A DNA stretch of 14,289 nt from an uncultured Bacillota bacterium (GTDB lineage Bacteria; Bacillota_I; Bacilli_A; RFN20; CAG-826): assembly GCA_946612055.1 (NCBI GenBank), contig CAMOEH010000107.1, positions 1-14,289 on the forward strand. Reading direction: 5' to 3'. Positions 1 through 6,950 of the stretch are shown here, in pieces. The notes under the pieces were generated by a model that made no database searches, had not been told where the DNA came from, and saw only the letters and a list, made by a program, of their open reading frames with translations. Within the stretch, counting starts at the first letter, position 1. Each line of letters starts with the position of its first letter. A program made the translations under genes and the position numbers.

Positions 1-353
1 CGTCCATCGGTATCGCAAGTGGCTTCTATCCCTTCCACCAATTCACCATAAGAATGGCCTTTGGCGGGTATTACAAGATCTTCCCAACTCACGGGGTTCT
101 TGTTTTCGTCGAGGTATTTATCGCATTCTTCGCAATGATAGTAGGCTTCATGGCCGTCTTCTTCGCAGGTTGGCTCTACCTTTTCAACGAGATCCCCGAA
201 GTGAGTAGAGATTGGGATAATCAAAGCTTCATATGTCGTTTCGATTTGATCTTCGGTGAAATATTTTTGGCAATCGAGGCATTGGTAATACGCTTCGTGG
301 CCGTCTTCTTCGCAATTCGGTTCGACTTTAGGAACCAAAGAACCAAATCGATG
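1..353 (-). repeat. Tandem 49-50-residue Cys/His repeats in the lipoprotein
   Basis: Three consecutive coding repeats begin at H codons 353, 203 and 56, giving periods of 150 and 147 bases; the third is cut by the left edge. The core of each reads approximately H-x-x-G-x-L-V-x-K-V-E-P-x-C-E-E-D-G-H-E-A-Y-Y-x-C-x-x-C-x-K-Y, followed by a stretch ending in W/Y-E-x-L-[IV]-I-P. Units 1 and 2 are also similar in DNA (the CEEDGHEA coding parts near 165-140 and 315-290), which suggests fairly recent duplication. More units probably lie beyond the window. Confidence 0.85.
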
Positions 354-851
354 CGTTCCTAGTTCTCCATAAGGCTCGCCACAAACATCGCAGATCGCTT
401 GATGCTCGCAAGTCGCACTCCCGCCTTCGTGGGGAGCAAGTTCAAAAATTTCATCGCACCCTTCGCATGTCTTCCAGTGATTGTGCTCATCATGAGAATA
501 GGTTTCGCTGATGACGTGCGTGTGTTCGAGCTTATCGATGACTTCTTCTTTGGTCGCGCCACAAATCTCACAGGTATAAACCTTTAAGCCTGTACTATGT
601 TCAGTTGGAGCAACGGTTTCTTCGCCCTCGTTCCAAACGTGTGGCGCTTTGTCTTTGACGAACTTGACCGAAGGATCTTCATTTTCGTGCCAATGGTAAT
701 CTTCATCATATGACCATTCGCTCTTCCATGGGGATTGGCTCGAAGTCGATGTTTCTTCTGTCGACTTCGATTCTGCTTGCCCGCCACAAGAGCAAAGCAC
801 TCCTGCTAATAAAAGTAGGGATAACGTGACTGAGATTTTCGATTTTTTCAT
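1..851 (-). CDS. Lipoprotein of tandem Cys/His modules (3' end off window)
   Basis: An exported lipoprotein with no enzymatic domain in the 283 visible residues; the reading frame is still open at the left edge, so the C-terminus is missing. The signal peptide (residues 1-21, MKKSKIS then a Leu-rich core) ends in a lipobox L-C-S-C with the lipidated Cys at 22. A Ser/Thr/Glu linker follows, then a Cys/His-rich region: C94/C97 (TCEICG), C129/C132 (H-W-K-T-C-E-G-C), C148, C154/C157, then three units of about 50 residues starting at H167, H217 and H266. Each complete unit has the pattern H-x12-C-x4-H-x5-C-x2-C. Such modules are common on exported Bacillota proteins and are usually unassigned; metal binding (zinc-ribbon-like) or disulfide crosslinking is inferred. 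The ATG at 851 is preceded by GGAGG at 860-864, 8 bases away, and starts the signal peptide, which decides the start. It follows the GLUG protein gene, which carries the same module. Function unknown; surface adhesion or binding is a guess. Confidence 0.88.
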   Translation of the reverse strand, partial: MKKSKISVTLSLLLLAGVLCSCGGQAESKSTEETSTSSQSPWKSEWSYDEDYHWHENEDPSVKFVKDKAPHVWNEGEETVAPTEHSTGLKVYTCEICGATKEEVIDKLEHTHVISETYSHDEHNHWKTCEGCDEIFELAPHEGGSATCEHQAICDVCGEPYGELGTHRFGSLVPKVEPNCEEDGHEAYYQCLDCQKYFTEDQIETTYEALIIPISTHFGDLVEKVEPTCEEDGHEAYYHCEECDKYLDENKNPVSWEDLVIPAKGHSYGELVEGIEATCDTDG

Positions 852-978
852 GGCGATTTCCTCCAAAGAAATAGTTGCAAGGCGGCATGGCTTTGCCATC
901 TAAAGCAAATGGCAAGGCGATGCCCCTAGGCAGGTCCCCTGCCGCCAAAAAGATGACGGCAGGGAAACCTGATAAGGC
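852..978 (-). promoter_or_regulatory. Structured leader between GLUG gene and Cys-module lipoprotein
   Basis: This 127-base gap is rich in inverted repeats. In order of transcription they are: a perfect 8-bp stem (CCCTGCCG/CGGCAGGG, 957-964 with 937-944, 12-base loop); a 6-bp stem with a 3-base loop (938-943 with 929-934) that uses the same bases as the first and so excludes it; and a longer hairpin, 884-924, with a 5-bp outer stem (920-924/884-888), a 4x4 internal loop and a perfect 7-bp inner stem (909-915/893-899). The ribosome binding site GGAGG (860-864) lies 19 bases beyond the last hairpin. The first hairpin is not followed by a T-run, so it is not a classic intrinsic terminator. I see no convincing promoter boxes. 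A regulatory role is inferred from structure only. Confidence 0.45.
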
Positions 979-3180
979 TTAAGCTGCAGTAATGGTGCTG
1001 CTGCTTCCAAATAAGGAAGCCGGGGTAGCGCCATTGACAGTGCCGGTATTGGTGCAACCACTATAGGTGCCAGCGACGAGACCGCCGATAGCGCCTACGT
1101 TAGTGGTGTTGTTGCCCTTAACAGCACCCGTATTCGAGCAGCCAGTGATGGTGAAGGTAATAGATTTTGCCCAAGTTGGGGTCGCGCCATAGACACCACC
1201 GCAAAGGGTTGTACCAGTGACTTTTCCGTTATTAACGCAATTGGTCAAGGTATGGGCTTTGTTGGCAGTAACGGCAGCCCCAGCAACGCCACCGACATAA
1301 GTGGCAGTAGAGGTAAGGTCGCCGTTATTAATGCAGCCAGACATTGTGATGGCACCAGTGCGGATCGTGCCGATGACGCCACCGGCCCAACCACTCGCAG
1401 TGATAGTGCCGTTATTCACGCAGTCGGTGATAGTTCCATAGCCATCTCCAACTACGCCTCCAACGGTTCCAGCGTTCATGGCTGCATAGTTTGTCGAGGA
1501 GGCAACCGTGCCATTAACAATCTGGCCAACCACGCCGCCAACATATTTGGCAGCTTGGACGGTGCCATAGTTTTCGCATCCTTCAACACGGGCGATCAAA
1601 CGTCCAACGATGCCACCGCAGTCAAGGTTTTCGTCGGTGCTAGAAGAACTAATCGCGCCGAAGTTAGTGGAATTGAGGATTACAGCGCCTGCGTGAGTCG
1701 TATTACCAGCAATGCCGCCGACATTAACTCCAGTTGCAGTAACGGTTGCGAAGTTATAAACGTTCGCAACGTTTTTGCTGTTGGTCTGACCAACTAAGGC
1801 GCCAACCATCGTCGTGCCTTCCACGCTTCCATCAAGAGCAAGATTCTTAATCGAAGCAGCGTTGGCAAGCGTCGGGAAGAGGCCAATCGTGCCGCCATCG
1901 TGGGCAGCATTAGCGCTCGTTAGGTGCATGCCAAGGACGTAATTGCCTTTGGCGTCGAAGTTGCCGGCGAAGGAATTGCTCCAACCACCAACGGTGAGAG
2001 CGTGGCCATCGAGATCAACGCTCTTATTCATCTCCACGTATTGATCAGCATAGGTCGTGCCAGCATTAACCTGGGCTGCAAAATAAGCGAAATCAGCAGC
2101 GGAAGAGATGACATAGGGTTGAGCCGCAGTGCCCGCGCCTTCTAGCGAGGTGCTGACATCAGAGCCATTCCAGACGCTGACAAGGCGAGCGCCACCAAAT
2201 TGGTTCATATCGGCGCGGACGCCATTCGAAGCAACGCCTTCTTTCCAGGTCAACTCGTTCTTGCGGGAGCCGCTCTTATAAGAAGCGAAGTCGCCTTCAG
2301 TAACATTGGAACGAGTTCCGCCATTGTCGGTGCCAGCGATAGCACCAACAAGTCCTTTAGTACCAGTAGCGGTAACGAAGCCAAACTCTTGGACATTGCT
2401 GAGGTTGACTTTACCAAGCCCGAGGATTCCACCGACGTTGCCTTGGCCGGTGACAGCGCCGAAGTTAGCAGAATCGCTAATGGTGCTTGCGTTCGCAGAA
2501 CGGCCAATTAAGCCACCAACCTCAATGTCTTCGGTTGATGCCGAGAAAGTCGATGTCACGGTACCAAAGTTGGCAGAATTGCGAATAGTCGATCCTGCAC
2601 CTAAAGCGTTGCCGATGAAGCCACCAACATACCAAGAACTGCTGTTAACGGTCGCAAAGTTATAGCAGTTTTCAATGGTGGTTGGGTTAGCCATACCAAC
2701 AAAGGCACCAGCAGAATTTTTGCCCGCAGCAGTAACCGTGCCATCCAAAACAAGGTTACGGATGACTGATCCGGCACCCACCGTACGGAATAAGCCAACG
2801 GCATTGGCGTTTCCATCCACGGTCCCCGTGAAGGTGATATTGTCATTTAAGATGGCGTTATGGCCGCCATCAAAGGTTCCAGCAAAGCTCTTTTGGTAAC
2901 CCGCAAGGAAGAGGGTATTTCCGTTCACATCGACCGAAGTCGTCATCTTAACGACTTTGCCGGAATAGGTGTTTCCGCCAAAGACGGTGTCGCTGAAGTA
3001 AGCGAGATCTTTCGCGGATTGGATGAGATACGGGCTTTCCGCCGTGCCAGCGCCTTCTAAAGAGGTGCTGCGAGAAGAGCCGTCCCAAATCGAAACGGTT
3101 CTGCTGATGCCAACAGAGCTCGTATCAACGCGGATGCCATCAACCGGGGTTCCGATTTCCCAAACGACGAAATCTTTTTC
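979..3180 (-). repeat. Two large homologous GLUG blocks
   Basis: The coding sequence from about 3180 to 2269 (block 1, about 304 residues) and from about 2268 to 979 (block 2, about 429 residues) begin with the same header. In both, a V-S-[IV]-W-[DN]-G-S segment is followed by STSLEGAGTA, then PY-[LV]-I-x-S-A, A-Y-F and a [ST]-V-D-[LV]-[ND]-G element. DNA is near-identical around the SLEGAGTA codons (2135-2155 and 3050-3070). Block 2 has more GLUG units, so the copies have diverged in length by unit gain or loss. Confidence 0.8.
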
Positions 3181-3978
3181 GGAGGCATCGTGGCAACGAG
3201 AGCATTCTTTCCAGTGGTAAACACCATCATGAACATCTTCATAGAGGTGCCCGCCTTGGAGGACGAGAGCTTCCCAAGTGGTAGGAACCTTCTCTTCGGT
3301 GAAATAGGTGTCACATTCTTCGCAATAGTAATAAGCGAGGTGGCCATCGCCATCACAGGTAGCAGCCACTTCCTCCACTAAGGTTCCATAATCATGAACA
3401 GCGTGTTCGCAATTATAGTGGAGCGTGATTTTGGTAAAGCGAAGGGTATCCGCAGCGCCGCCAAGCTTCAAACGGCGATAACTAGTTTGCGGCAATTCGA
3501 TGTAATCGCTAGCAGCGTCTCCAGTTGCGATCGTGGCATAGCCATCATCGCCAGAGACGACTTCTCCACCGCTATTTAAGAGATAAACAAAGGATTCTCC
3601 GGTGGCTTTTTTGTTGGTGATGGTAACGGCGTAATATCCCGCGCCACGATAGCCAAGATAGGAATCGCTATCGGTAGAGGCGGGCGAGGTGGAATATAGG
3701 GACGAGGTGGCCCCAAAAACGGCATAACGCAAACCACCGATAGTTTCGAAGGTTACGTTTTCGACTTTCCAGGGGTCATATTTCCCCGCGAGGAAAGAGC
3801 CGTCGCCGCTAGTGGCGGCTTCTAACTCTTCGGCCGAGATTTCTAATGTTCTTGCGGTGTTTTCATCACCACGGATGCTTTGGGCGAAGCGAGGAGCCAT
3901 CACTCCGGCAACGACCATGCCAGCAAGAGCAAAAGAACTTAGTAAGGCCAAAGGCAGCATTTTTGTTGTTCTTTTCAT
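979..3978 (-). CDS. Secreted 999-aa GLUG-repeat surface protein with one Cys/His module
   Basis: A large exported protein, probably non-enzymatic. A Sec signal peptide (about residues 1-28: MKRTTK, a hydrophobic core, then VVAG-VMA) precedes an unassigned region of about 150 residues that looks beta-rich (39-188). Next comes a Cys/His module (about 190-265) with C208, H213, C219, C222 and C259/C262, matching the modules of the downstream lipoprotein. The rest is two homologous blocks (about 267-570 and 571-999). Each opens with W-x-x-G ... SLEGAGTA-x-x-PY-[LV]-I and continues with GLUG motifs of the type V-G-G-[IV]-[IV]-G, about five in block 1 and nine in block 2. GLUG proteins are exported proteins often thought to form beta-helical rods, some linked to adhesion or IgA-protease-like architectures. 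There is no LPXTG, lipobox or C-terminal membrane segment (it ends SSSTITAA), so attachment is unclear. AAAGGA about 10 bases upstream supports the start. It lies 112 bases after the GH2 gene. Adhesin or glycan-contacting role is inferred. Confidence 0.9.
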   Translation of the reverse strand: MKRTTKMLPLALLSSFALAGMVVAGVMAPRFAQSIRGDENTARTLEISAEELEAATSGDGSFLAGKYDPWKVENVTFETIGGLRYAVFGATSSLYSTSPASTDSDSYLGYRGAGYYAVTITNKKATGESFVYLLNSGGEVVSGDDGYATIATGDAASDYIELPQTSYRRLKLGGAADTLRFTKITLHYNCEHAVHDYGTLVEEVAATCDGDGHLAYYYCEECDTYFTEEKVPTTWEALVLQGGHLYEDVHDGVYHWKECSRCHDASEKDFVVWEIGTPVDGIRVDTSSVGISRTVSIWDGSSRSTSLEGAGTAESPYLIQSAKDLAYFSDTVFGGNTYSGKVVKMTTSVDVNGNTLFLAGYQKSFAGTFDGGHNAILNDNITFTGTVDGNANAVGLFRTVGAGSVIRNLVLDGTVTAAGKNSAGAFVGMANPTTIENCYNFATVNSSSWYVGGFIGNALGAGSTIRNSANFGTVTSTFSASTEDIEVGGLIGRSANASTISDSANFGAVTGQGNVGGILGLGKVNLSNVQEFGFVTATGTKGLVGAIAGTDNGGTRSNVTEGDFASYKSGSRKNELTWKEGVASNGVRADMNQFGGARLVSVWNGSDVSTSLEGAGTAAQPYVISSAADFAYFAAQVNAGTTYADQYVEMNKSVDLDGHALTVGGWSNSFAGNFDAKGNYVLGMHLTSANAAHDGGTIGLFPTLANAASIKNLALDGSVEGTTMVGALVGQTNSKNVANVYNFATVTATGVNVGGIAGNTTHAGAVILNSTNFGAISSSSTDENLDCGGIVGRLIARVEGCENYGTVQAAKYVGGVVGQIVNGTVASSTNYAAMNAGTVGGVVGDGYGTITDCVNNGTITASGWAGGVIGTIRTGAITMSGCINNGDLTSTATYVGGVAGAAVTANKAHTLTNCVNNGKVTGTTLCGGVYGATPTWAKSITFTITGCSNTGAVKGNNTTNVGAIGGLVAGTYSGCTNTGTVNGATPASLFGSSSTITAA

Positions 3979-4090
3979 GTTCTTTTTTTCCTTTCTTTTT
4001 TATGAATTTCTGATGAGGGGAAGCTTGGAGGGTTTTAGAGATTTCATGTGCACATCGATTTCTCCTTTCTTGTTATCTTTTTTTCGTTGC
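3979..4090 (-). promoter_or_regulatory. Gap between GH2 and GLUG genes: A-rich leader
   Basis: The 112-base spacer is the first large break after the six-gene cluster. Read on the minus strand it is A-rich, and has a ribosome-binding-like AAAGGAG followed by two tiny ORFs (see 4000-4047). A second AAAGGA lies just upstream of the GLUG ATG. I see no hairpin plus T-run terminator after the GH2 stop and no clear -35/-10 pair, so read-through from the operon is possible but unproven. Confidence 0.3.
4000..4047 (-). CDS. Possible 15-aa leader peptide upstream of GLUG gene
   Basis: A minimal ORF encodes MKSLKPSKLPLIRNS and stops 21 bases before the GLUG start. It overlaps, as ATGA, a three-codon ORF (M-C-T-stop, 4044-4055) that has an AAAGGAG sequence 6 bases upstream, so the two could be translationally coupled. 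The peptide is basic with two Pro and no signal peptide. Very short ORFs arise by chance, and there is no homology evidence. It is listed because of the ribosome-binding sequence and the position in a leader. Confidence 0.2.
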   Translation of the reverse strand: MKSLKPSKLPLIRNS

Positions 4091-5824
4091 CTATTTTTGG
4101 AAGATCTTCTTGAGTTTGCTCAAGTCAACCTTTGGTTGATGGTTTGCATCAAGGAAGCCGTTTACTTCCTGTTGAACGTCGGTGAGTTGGGTATAGCAAT
4201 AGCCTTGGAATGGCGCTTTCTTGATCTCGGCGATGAGCTTATCTAGACGGATCAAAAGCTCTTCTTCGCCAGCCGCGGCGTTGTTATATCCCCAGCATCC
4301 GCTATCCAAGCTGGATTTAAGGGAGATACCACCGAATTCGGACATGATGAGGGGTTGGTTATGGTATTTTTCTCCGTTAGCGAAAACAGGCCTAAAGGTC
4401 TGGAAGGCCGTTTCGACTTTCTCTTTGGCGTAACGAGAAGCAAACTCAACGCCATCAAAGGAATAATCGTGGATGGAGATGACATCCGATTCGGTCAAAT
4501 TCTCCCAGCCATCATTGGTCGAAACCAAACGGCTGTTATCGAGAGCTTTCGTTAGGTAATACGTTGATTTCGCAAGGCTTTGCTGACTAACGTCGGTCGC
4601 GATTTTGCGCACGCCCCAACTTTCGTTGAAGGGGACATAGACGATGACGCTAGAGAATTTCGATGCCAATTTCACCGCTTCCACCCATTGGGAAGAAAGC
4701 AAGGTCGCTTCTTCGCGGCAGAAATTATAGGCCGAGGGCATCTCACACCACGTCAAGAAGCCGAGTTCATCCGCGAAATAGTAATAATAAGGGTTCTCAA
4801 TCTTTTGATGCTTTCTCGCACCATTGAAGCCCATCTCTTTGGCTAAATAAATATCGTTACGTAACGCATCAATGCTTGGCGCGGTTAAGCCAGAATCCTG
4901 CCAATATCCTTGATCGAGAACGAGGCGTTGATAGACGATTTTGTTATTAAGAAGAATTGTTCCGTCTTTCGAAATGGAGATTTTTCTCATGCCTAGGTGA
5001 GTATGGAACTTATCGACCTCTTTCCCATCGGCAAGAAGAACGAATTCCAAATCATAAAGATAAGGATGTTCTGGCGACCAGAAGGTATCTTCATCTACGA
5101 AATTGCTTTCCATGAAGCAGACGCGATAACGCGTATGCCTGCCATCAAGAGAGACCATCTCTTCTTTGACGAGTTTGCCATCATGGCTAGCCCGGATGAT
5201 CGCTTTATCCGCCAATCCTTTCATGGTCACAATCTCGCCAAAGAAAGAATTGGTGTCTATATCTGGGGTAATCGAATAATCATCAAAATAATCTTCCCCT
5301 GCTTCATCGATGAAGACGCTTTGCCAAATGCCGCTATTGGGGGTATACCAGCAGCTAAAGGGTTTACCAGTCCAGGATTGCTTGCCTCGAGGAAGGCTTG
5401 GATCCAAAGGAGCATAGCAGCGAACAACGATGACGTTATTGCCGACCTTCGCAAATGGGGCGATATCCGTTACAAAAGCAGAGAAACTGCCAATATGGTG
5501 AGCAACATGATGACCATTGACCCAAACATCGGCTTCATAGCAGACGGCATTAAATCCTAGAAGCAAAGACGGGGTGACTTTCGTCAAATTGACTTCCTTT
5601 TTATACCAGATGACATCGCGATGTTCTTTTTCACCGATGAGGCTATCTTTGTATTCGTAAGAGAAGGGAACGCGGATTTTTCTATCCCATGGCCCTTTTC
5701 CTTCGCTCATGCCTTCTTTTTCCAAGATGCGGCCTTCATCGAAAGCGAAATCCCAAACTCCATCTAATAGAAGGAATTTCTCTCTTTGGAAATGAGCACG
5801 CGGGTGTCGAGTTTTTTGTTCCAT
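4091..5824 (-). CDS. GH2 family glycosidase, cytoplasmic
   Basis: A glycoside hydrolase family 2 enzyme (beta-galactosidase/beta-glucuronidase-like) of 577 residues that retains configuration on cleaving a terminal beta-linked sugar. Domain order is the family's usual one. The N-terminal sugar-binding jelly roll starts near L-D-G-V-W-D-F and includes W-Y-K-K-E-V and the V-W-V-N-G strand; the conserved W-Y-T-x-x-S-G-I-W-Q-S-V signature follows. An Ig-like middle domain (about 190-280) precedes the TIM barrel (about 290-577). The acid/base is E401 in V-P-F-N-E-S-W-G and the nucleophile E496 in M-S-E-F-G-G; both are present, so the enzyme should be active. There is no signal peptide, so it acts in the cytoplasm. 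The start at 5824 is chosen over the in-frame ATG at 5842 because AAGGAG sits 6 bases before 5824, and the 5842 choice would overlap the preceding stop. Last gene of the six-gene cluster. The exact sugar cannot be read from sequence. Confidence 0.93.
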   Translation of the reverse strand: MEQKTRHPRAHFQREKFLLLDGVWDFAFDEGRILEKEGMSEGKGPWDRKIRVPFSYEYKDSLIGEKEHRDVIWYKKEVNLTKVTPSLLLGFNAVCYEADVWVNGHHVAHHIGSFSAFVTDIAPFAKVGNNVIVVRCYAPLDPSLPRGKQSWTGKPFSCWYTPNSGIWQSVFIDEAGEDYFDDYSITPDIDTNSFFGEIVTMKGLADKAIIRASHDGKLVKEEMVSLDGRHTRYRVCFMESNFVDEDTFWSPEHPYLYDLEFVLLADGKEVDKFHTHLGMRKISISKDGTILLNNKIVYQRLVLDQGYWQDSGLTAPSIDALRNDIYLAKEMGFNGARKHQKIENPYYYYFADELGFLTWCEMPSAYNFCREEATLLSSQWVEAVKLASKFSSVIVYVPFNESWGVRKIATDVSQQSLAKSTYYLTKALDNSRLVSTNDGWENLTESDVISIHDYSFDGVEFASRYAKEKVETAFQTFRPVFANGEKYHNQPLIMSEFGGISLKSSLDSGCWGYNNAAAGEEELLIRLDKLIAEIKKAPFQGYCYTQLTDVQQEVNGFLDANHQPKVDLSKLKKIFQK

Positions 5825-5830
5825 AAAATA

Positions 5831-5835
5831 CTCCT
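5831..5835 (-). promoter_or_regulatory. Ribosome binding site fixing the GH2 start
   Basis: AGGAG on the minus strand overlaps the TAA stop of the preceding lipoprotein gene (TAAGGAG) and lies 6 bases before the ATG at 5824. The upstream in-frame ATG at 5842 has no such site, so 5824 is the likely start and translation of the two genes is probably coupled. Confidence 0.75.
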
Positions 5836-6950
5836 TATGCATTTCTAATTAACATGGTTCCGTCTTGCTTTAAGATGGGGTGGGTAGATGCATCATCCCA
5901 AATCACCCCATGATCGGTATAAGTGCTTAAAATCGTCGTCCCATAATGGGTCGCGTTTTGTAAGCCGATCGCAATCGAGACATTGTCCAAAGCCTCTTCT
6001 TTGCTTAAACCAAGCAATTCATAGGTGACGAGCATATCGATTTGATAGCCGTCATATCCGTCGTGGTTTGACCGATATTTCAAATCGGAGGAATAGCTAA
6101 ATAACGAAGTTGATGGCCACGTGCGTGTATATTTGTTCGTTGTGGCACTGCCTTTTTGGATGAAAGCATCCCCGATAGCAGGAACGGCAATCTTATAGGT
6201 GTTATCAAGAAGGGTTTTTTCTTCGTCGATACGCTTGCTGATAATGAAGGAGACGTTATCGCGGTAGAGCTCGCTTTCCGCAATATCGAACCCGCAAACG
6301 ACGCGATCATCCACCATCACTTTCATACGAATTCCCGTCTCTTCGTAACTCATATACCAGAATGACTTTGCCCGAAGGTCAGCTAAGCAAGAAACTTGCC
6401 ATTCCGTGTCCTTGAAGACATATTCGAATTCGGAAGTGATGTGCGCTTCTCCTTCAATCATTAAGAAGCTGTTCCCGCGGATTTTCGCCCCGTTGACATA
6501 GAAGCTAGAAAGGATGTAATTGCCTTTGCATTCATAATCGATGACGACGGTTTCCCCAACTGCATAAGAGGATTTCTCGGTCGAAATCACCGCGAAAGGA
6601 GATGGGGCGATCGAAACGTTATAAGTAACGACATCTTCATGAATTTTCCTTAACGAAACATCAACATAGGCATCTTGATTTGGCATAACGAAGGTCGTGT
6701 TCAATAACGGCTCGTTATTCACGATGACCTTTTCCAAAGCGTAGTCGGGGTGGATATTCGTTACATACACCTCAACTTCTTCTCCTTTTTTCGCGGAGGT
6801 TTTGGAAGTAGAAATCGAACAATAATCGTTATTAGCGACGATGATGTCGTGGTCCATCAAAACTTCGCTTTGAGAAGAGCTTTCTTCCGATCCACAAGAA
6901 ATGAGGCAAGAAGAGAAGAATAGCAAAAGAGGAAGAAGGCGTTTAGTCAT
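5835..6950 (-). CDS. Lipoprotein with InlB-type repeats and CBM9-like domain
   Basis: A 371-residue surface lipoprotein without a recognisable enzyme domain, probably a carbohydrate-binding or scaffold subunit of the system. The signal peptide MTKRLLPLLLFF ends in lipobox L-I-S-C (Cys 19). Two repeats of about 75-80 residues follow (about 40-105 and 106-185). The first resembles the divergent InlB B-repeat/bacterial repeat type: K-x-G-E-E-V-E-V, then a V-x-V-N-N strand and F-V-M-P-N-Q-D-A-Y-V. The second has A-V-G-E-T-V and F-Y-V-N-G-A-K. The C-terminal region (about 185-371) resembles a CBM9/DOMON-like sugar-binding beta-sandwich: G-F-D-I-A-E-S-E-L-Y, a Y-E-L-L-G-L-S 'IPW-x-x-L-G-like' segment and a final D-x-x-x-H-P near the end. 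The C-terminal domain of the SASA esterase upstream shares its G-F-D-I-x-x-x-x-[IL]-Y signature. Start at 6950: AGGAGG (6959-6964) 8 bases upstream. It overlaps the preceding stop by 8 bases. The binding assignment is by fold resemblance only. Confidence 0.72.
   Translation of the reverse strand: MTKRLLPLLLFFSSCLISCGSEESSSQSEVLMDHDIIVANNDYCSISTSKTSAKKGEEVEVYVTNIHPDYALEKVIVNNEPLLNTTFVMPNQDAYVDVSLRKIHEDVVTYNVSIAPSPFAVISTEKSSYAVGETVVIDYECKGNYILSSFYVNGAKIRGNSFLMIEGEAHITSEFEYVFKDTEWQVSCLADLRAKSFWYMSYEETGIRMKVMVDDRVVCGFDIAESELYRDNVSFIISKRIDEEKTLLDNTYKIAVPAIGDAFIQKGSATTNKYTRTWPSTSLFSYSSDLKYRSNHDGYDGYQIDMLVTYELLGLSKEEALDNVSIAIGLQNATHYGTTILSTYTDHGVIWDDASTHPILKQDGTMLIRNA

Noticed and set aside
1..353. 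CRISPR-like array from regular spacing of repeats
   Set aside because: The repeats are in-frame protein modules with diverged DNA and no unique spacers.
706..948. 80-codon minus-strand open frame overlapping the Cys-module lipoprotein start
   Set aside because: Runs in another frame through the signal-peptide codons of a gene with its own ribosome binding site; no independent support.
937..964. Intrinsic terminator for the GLUG gene
   Set aside because: The 8-bp stem is perfect, but no T-run follows it on the transcribed strand; the T-run is in the loop. Kept as a structured leader instead.
1252..1797. 181-codon open frame on the plus strand inside the GLUG gene
   Set aside because: Antisense shadow of a repetitive coding sequence; no ribosome binding site or recognisable domain, and the minus-strand protein is well supported.
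4997..5560. 187-codon plus-strand open frame opposite the GH2 gene
   Set aside because: It lies entirely antisense to conserved GH2 domains, with no recognisable protein features.
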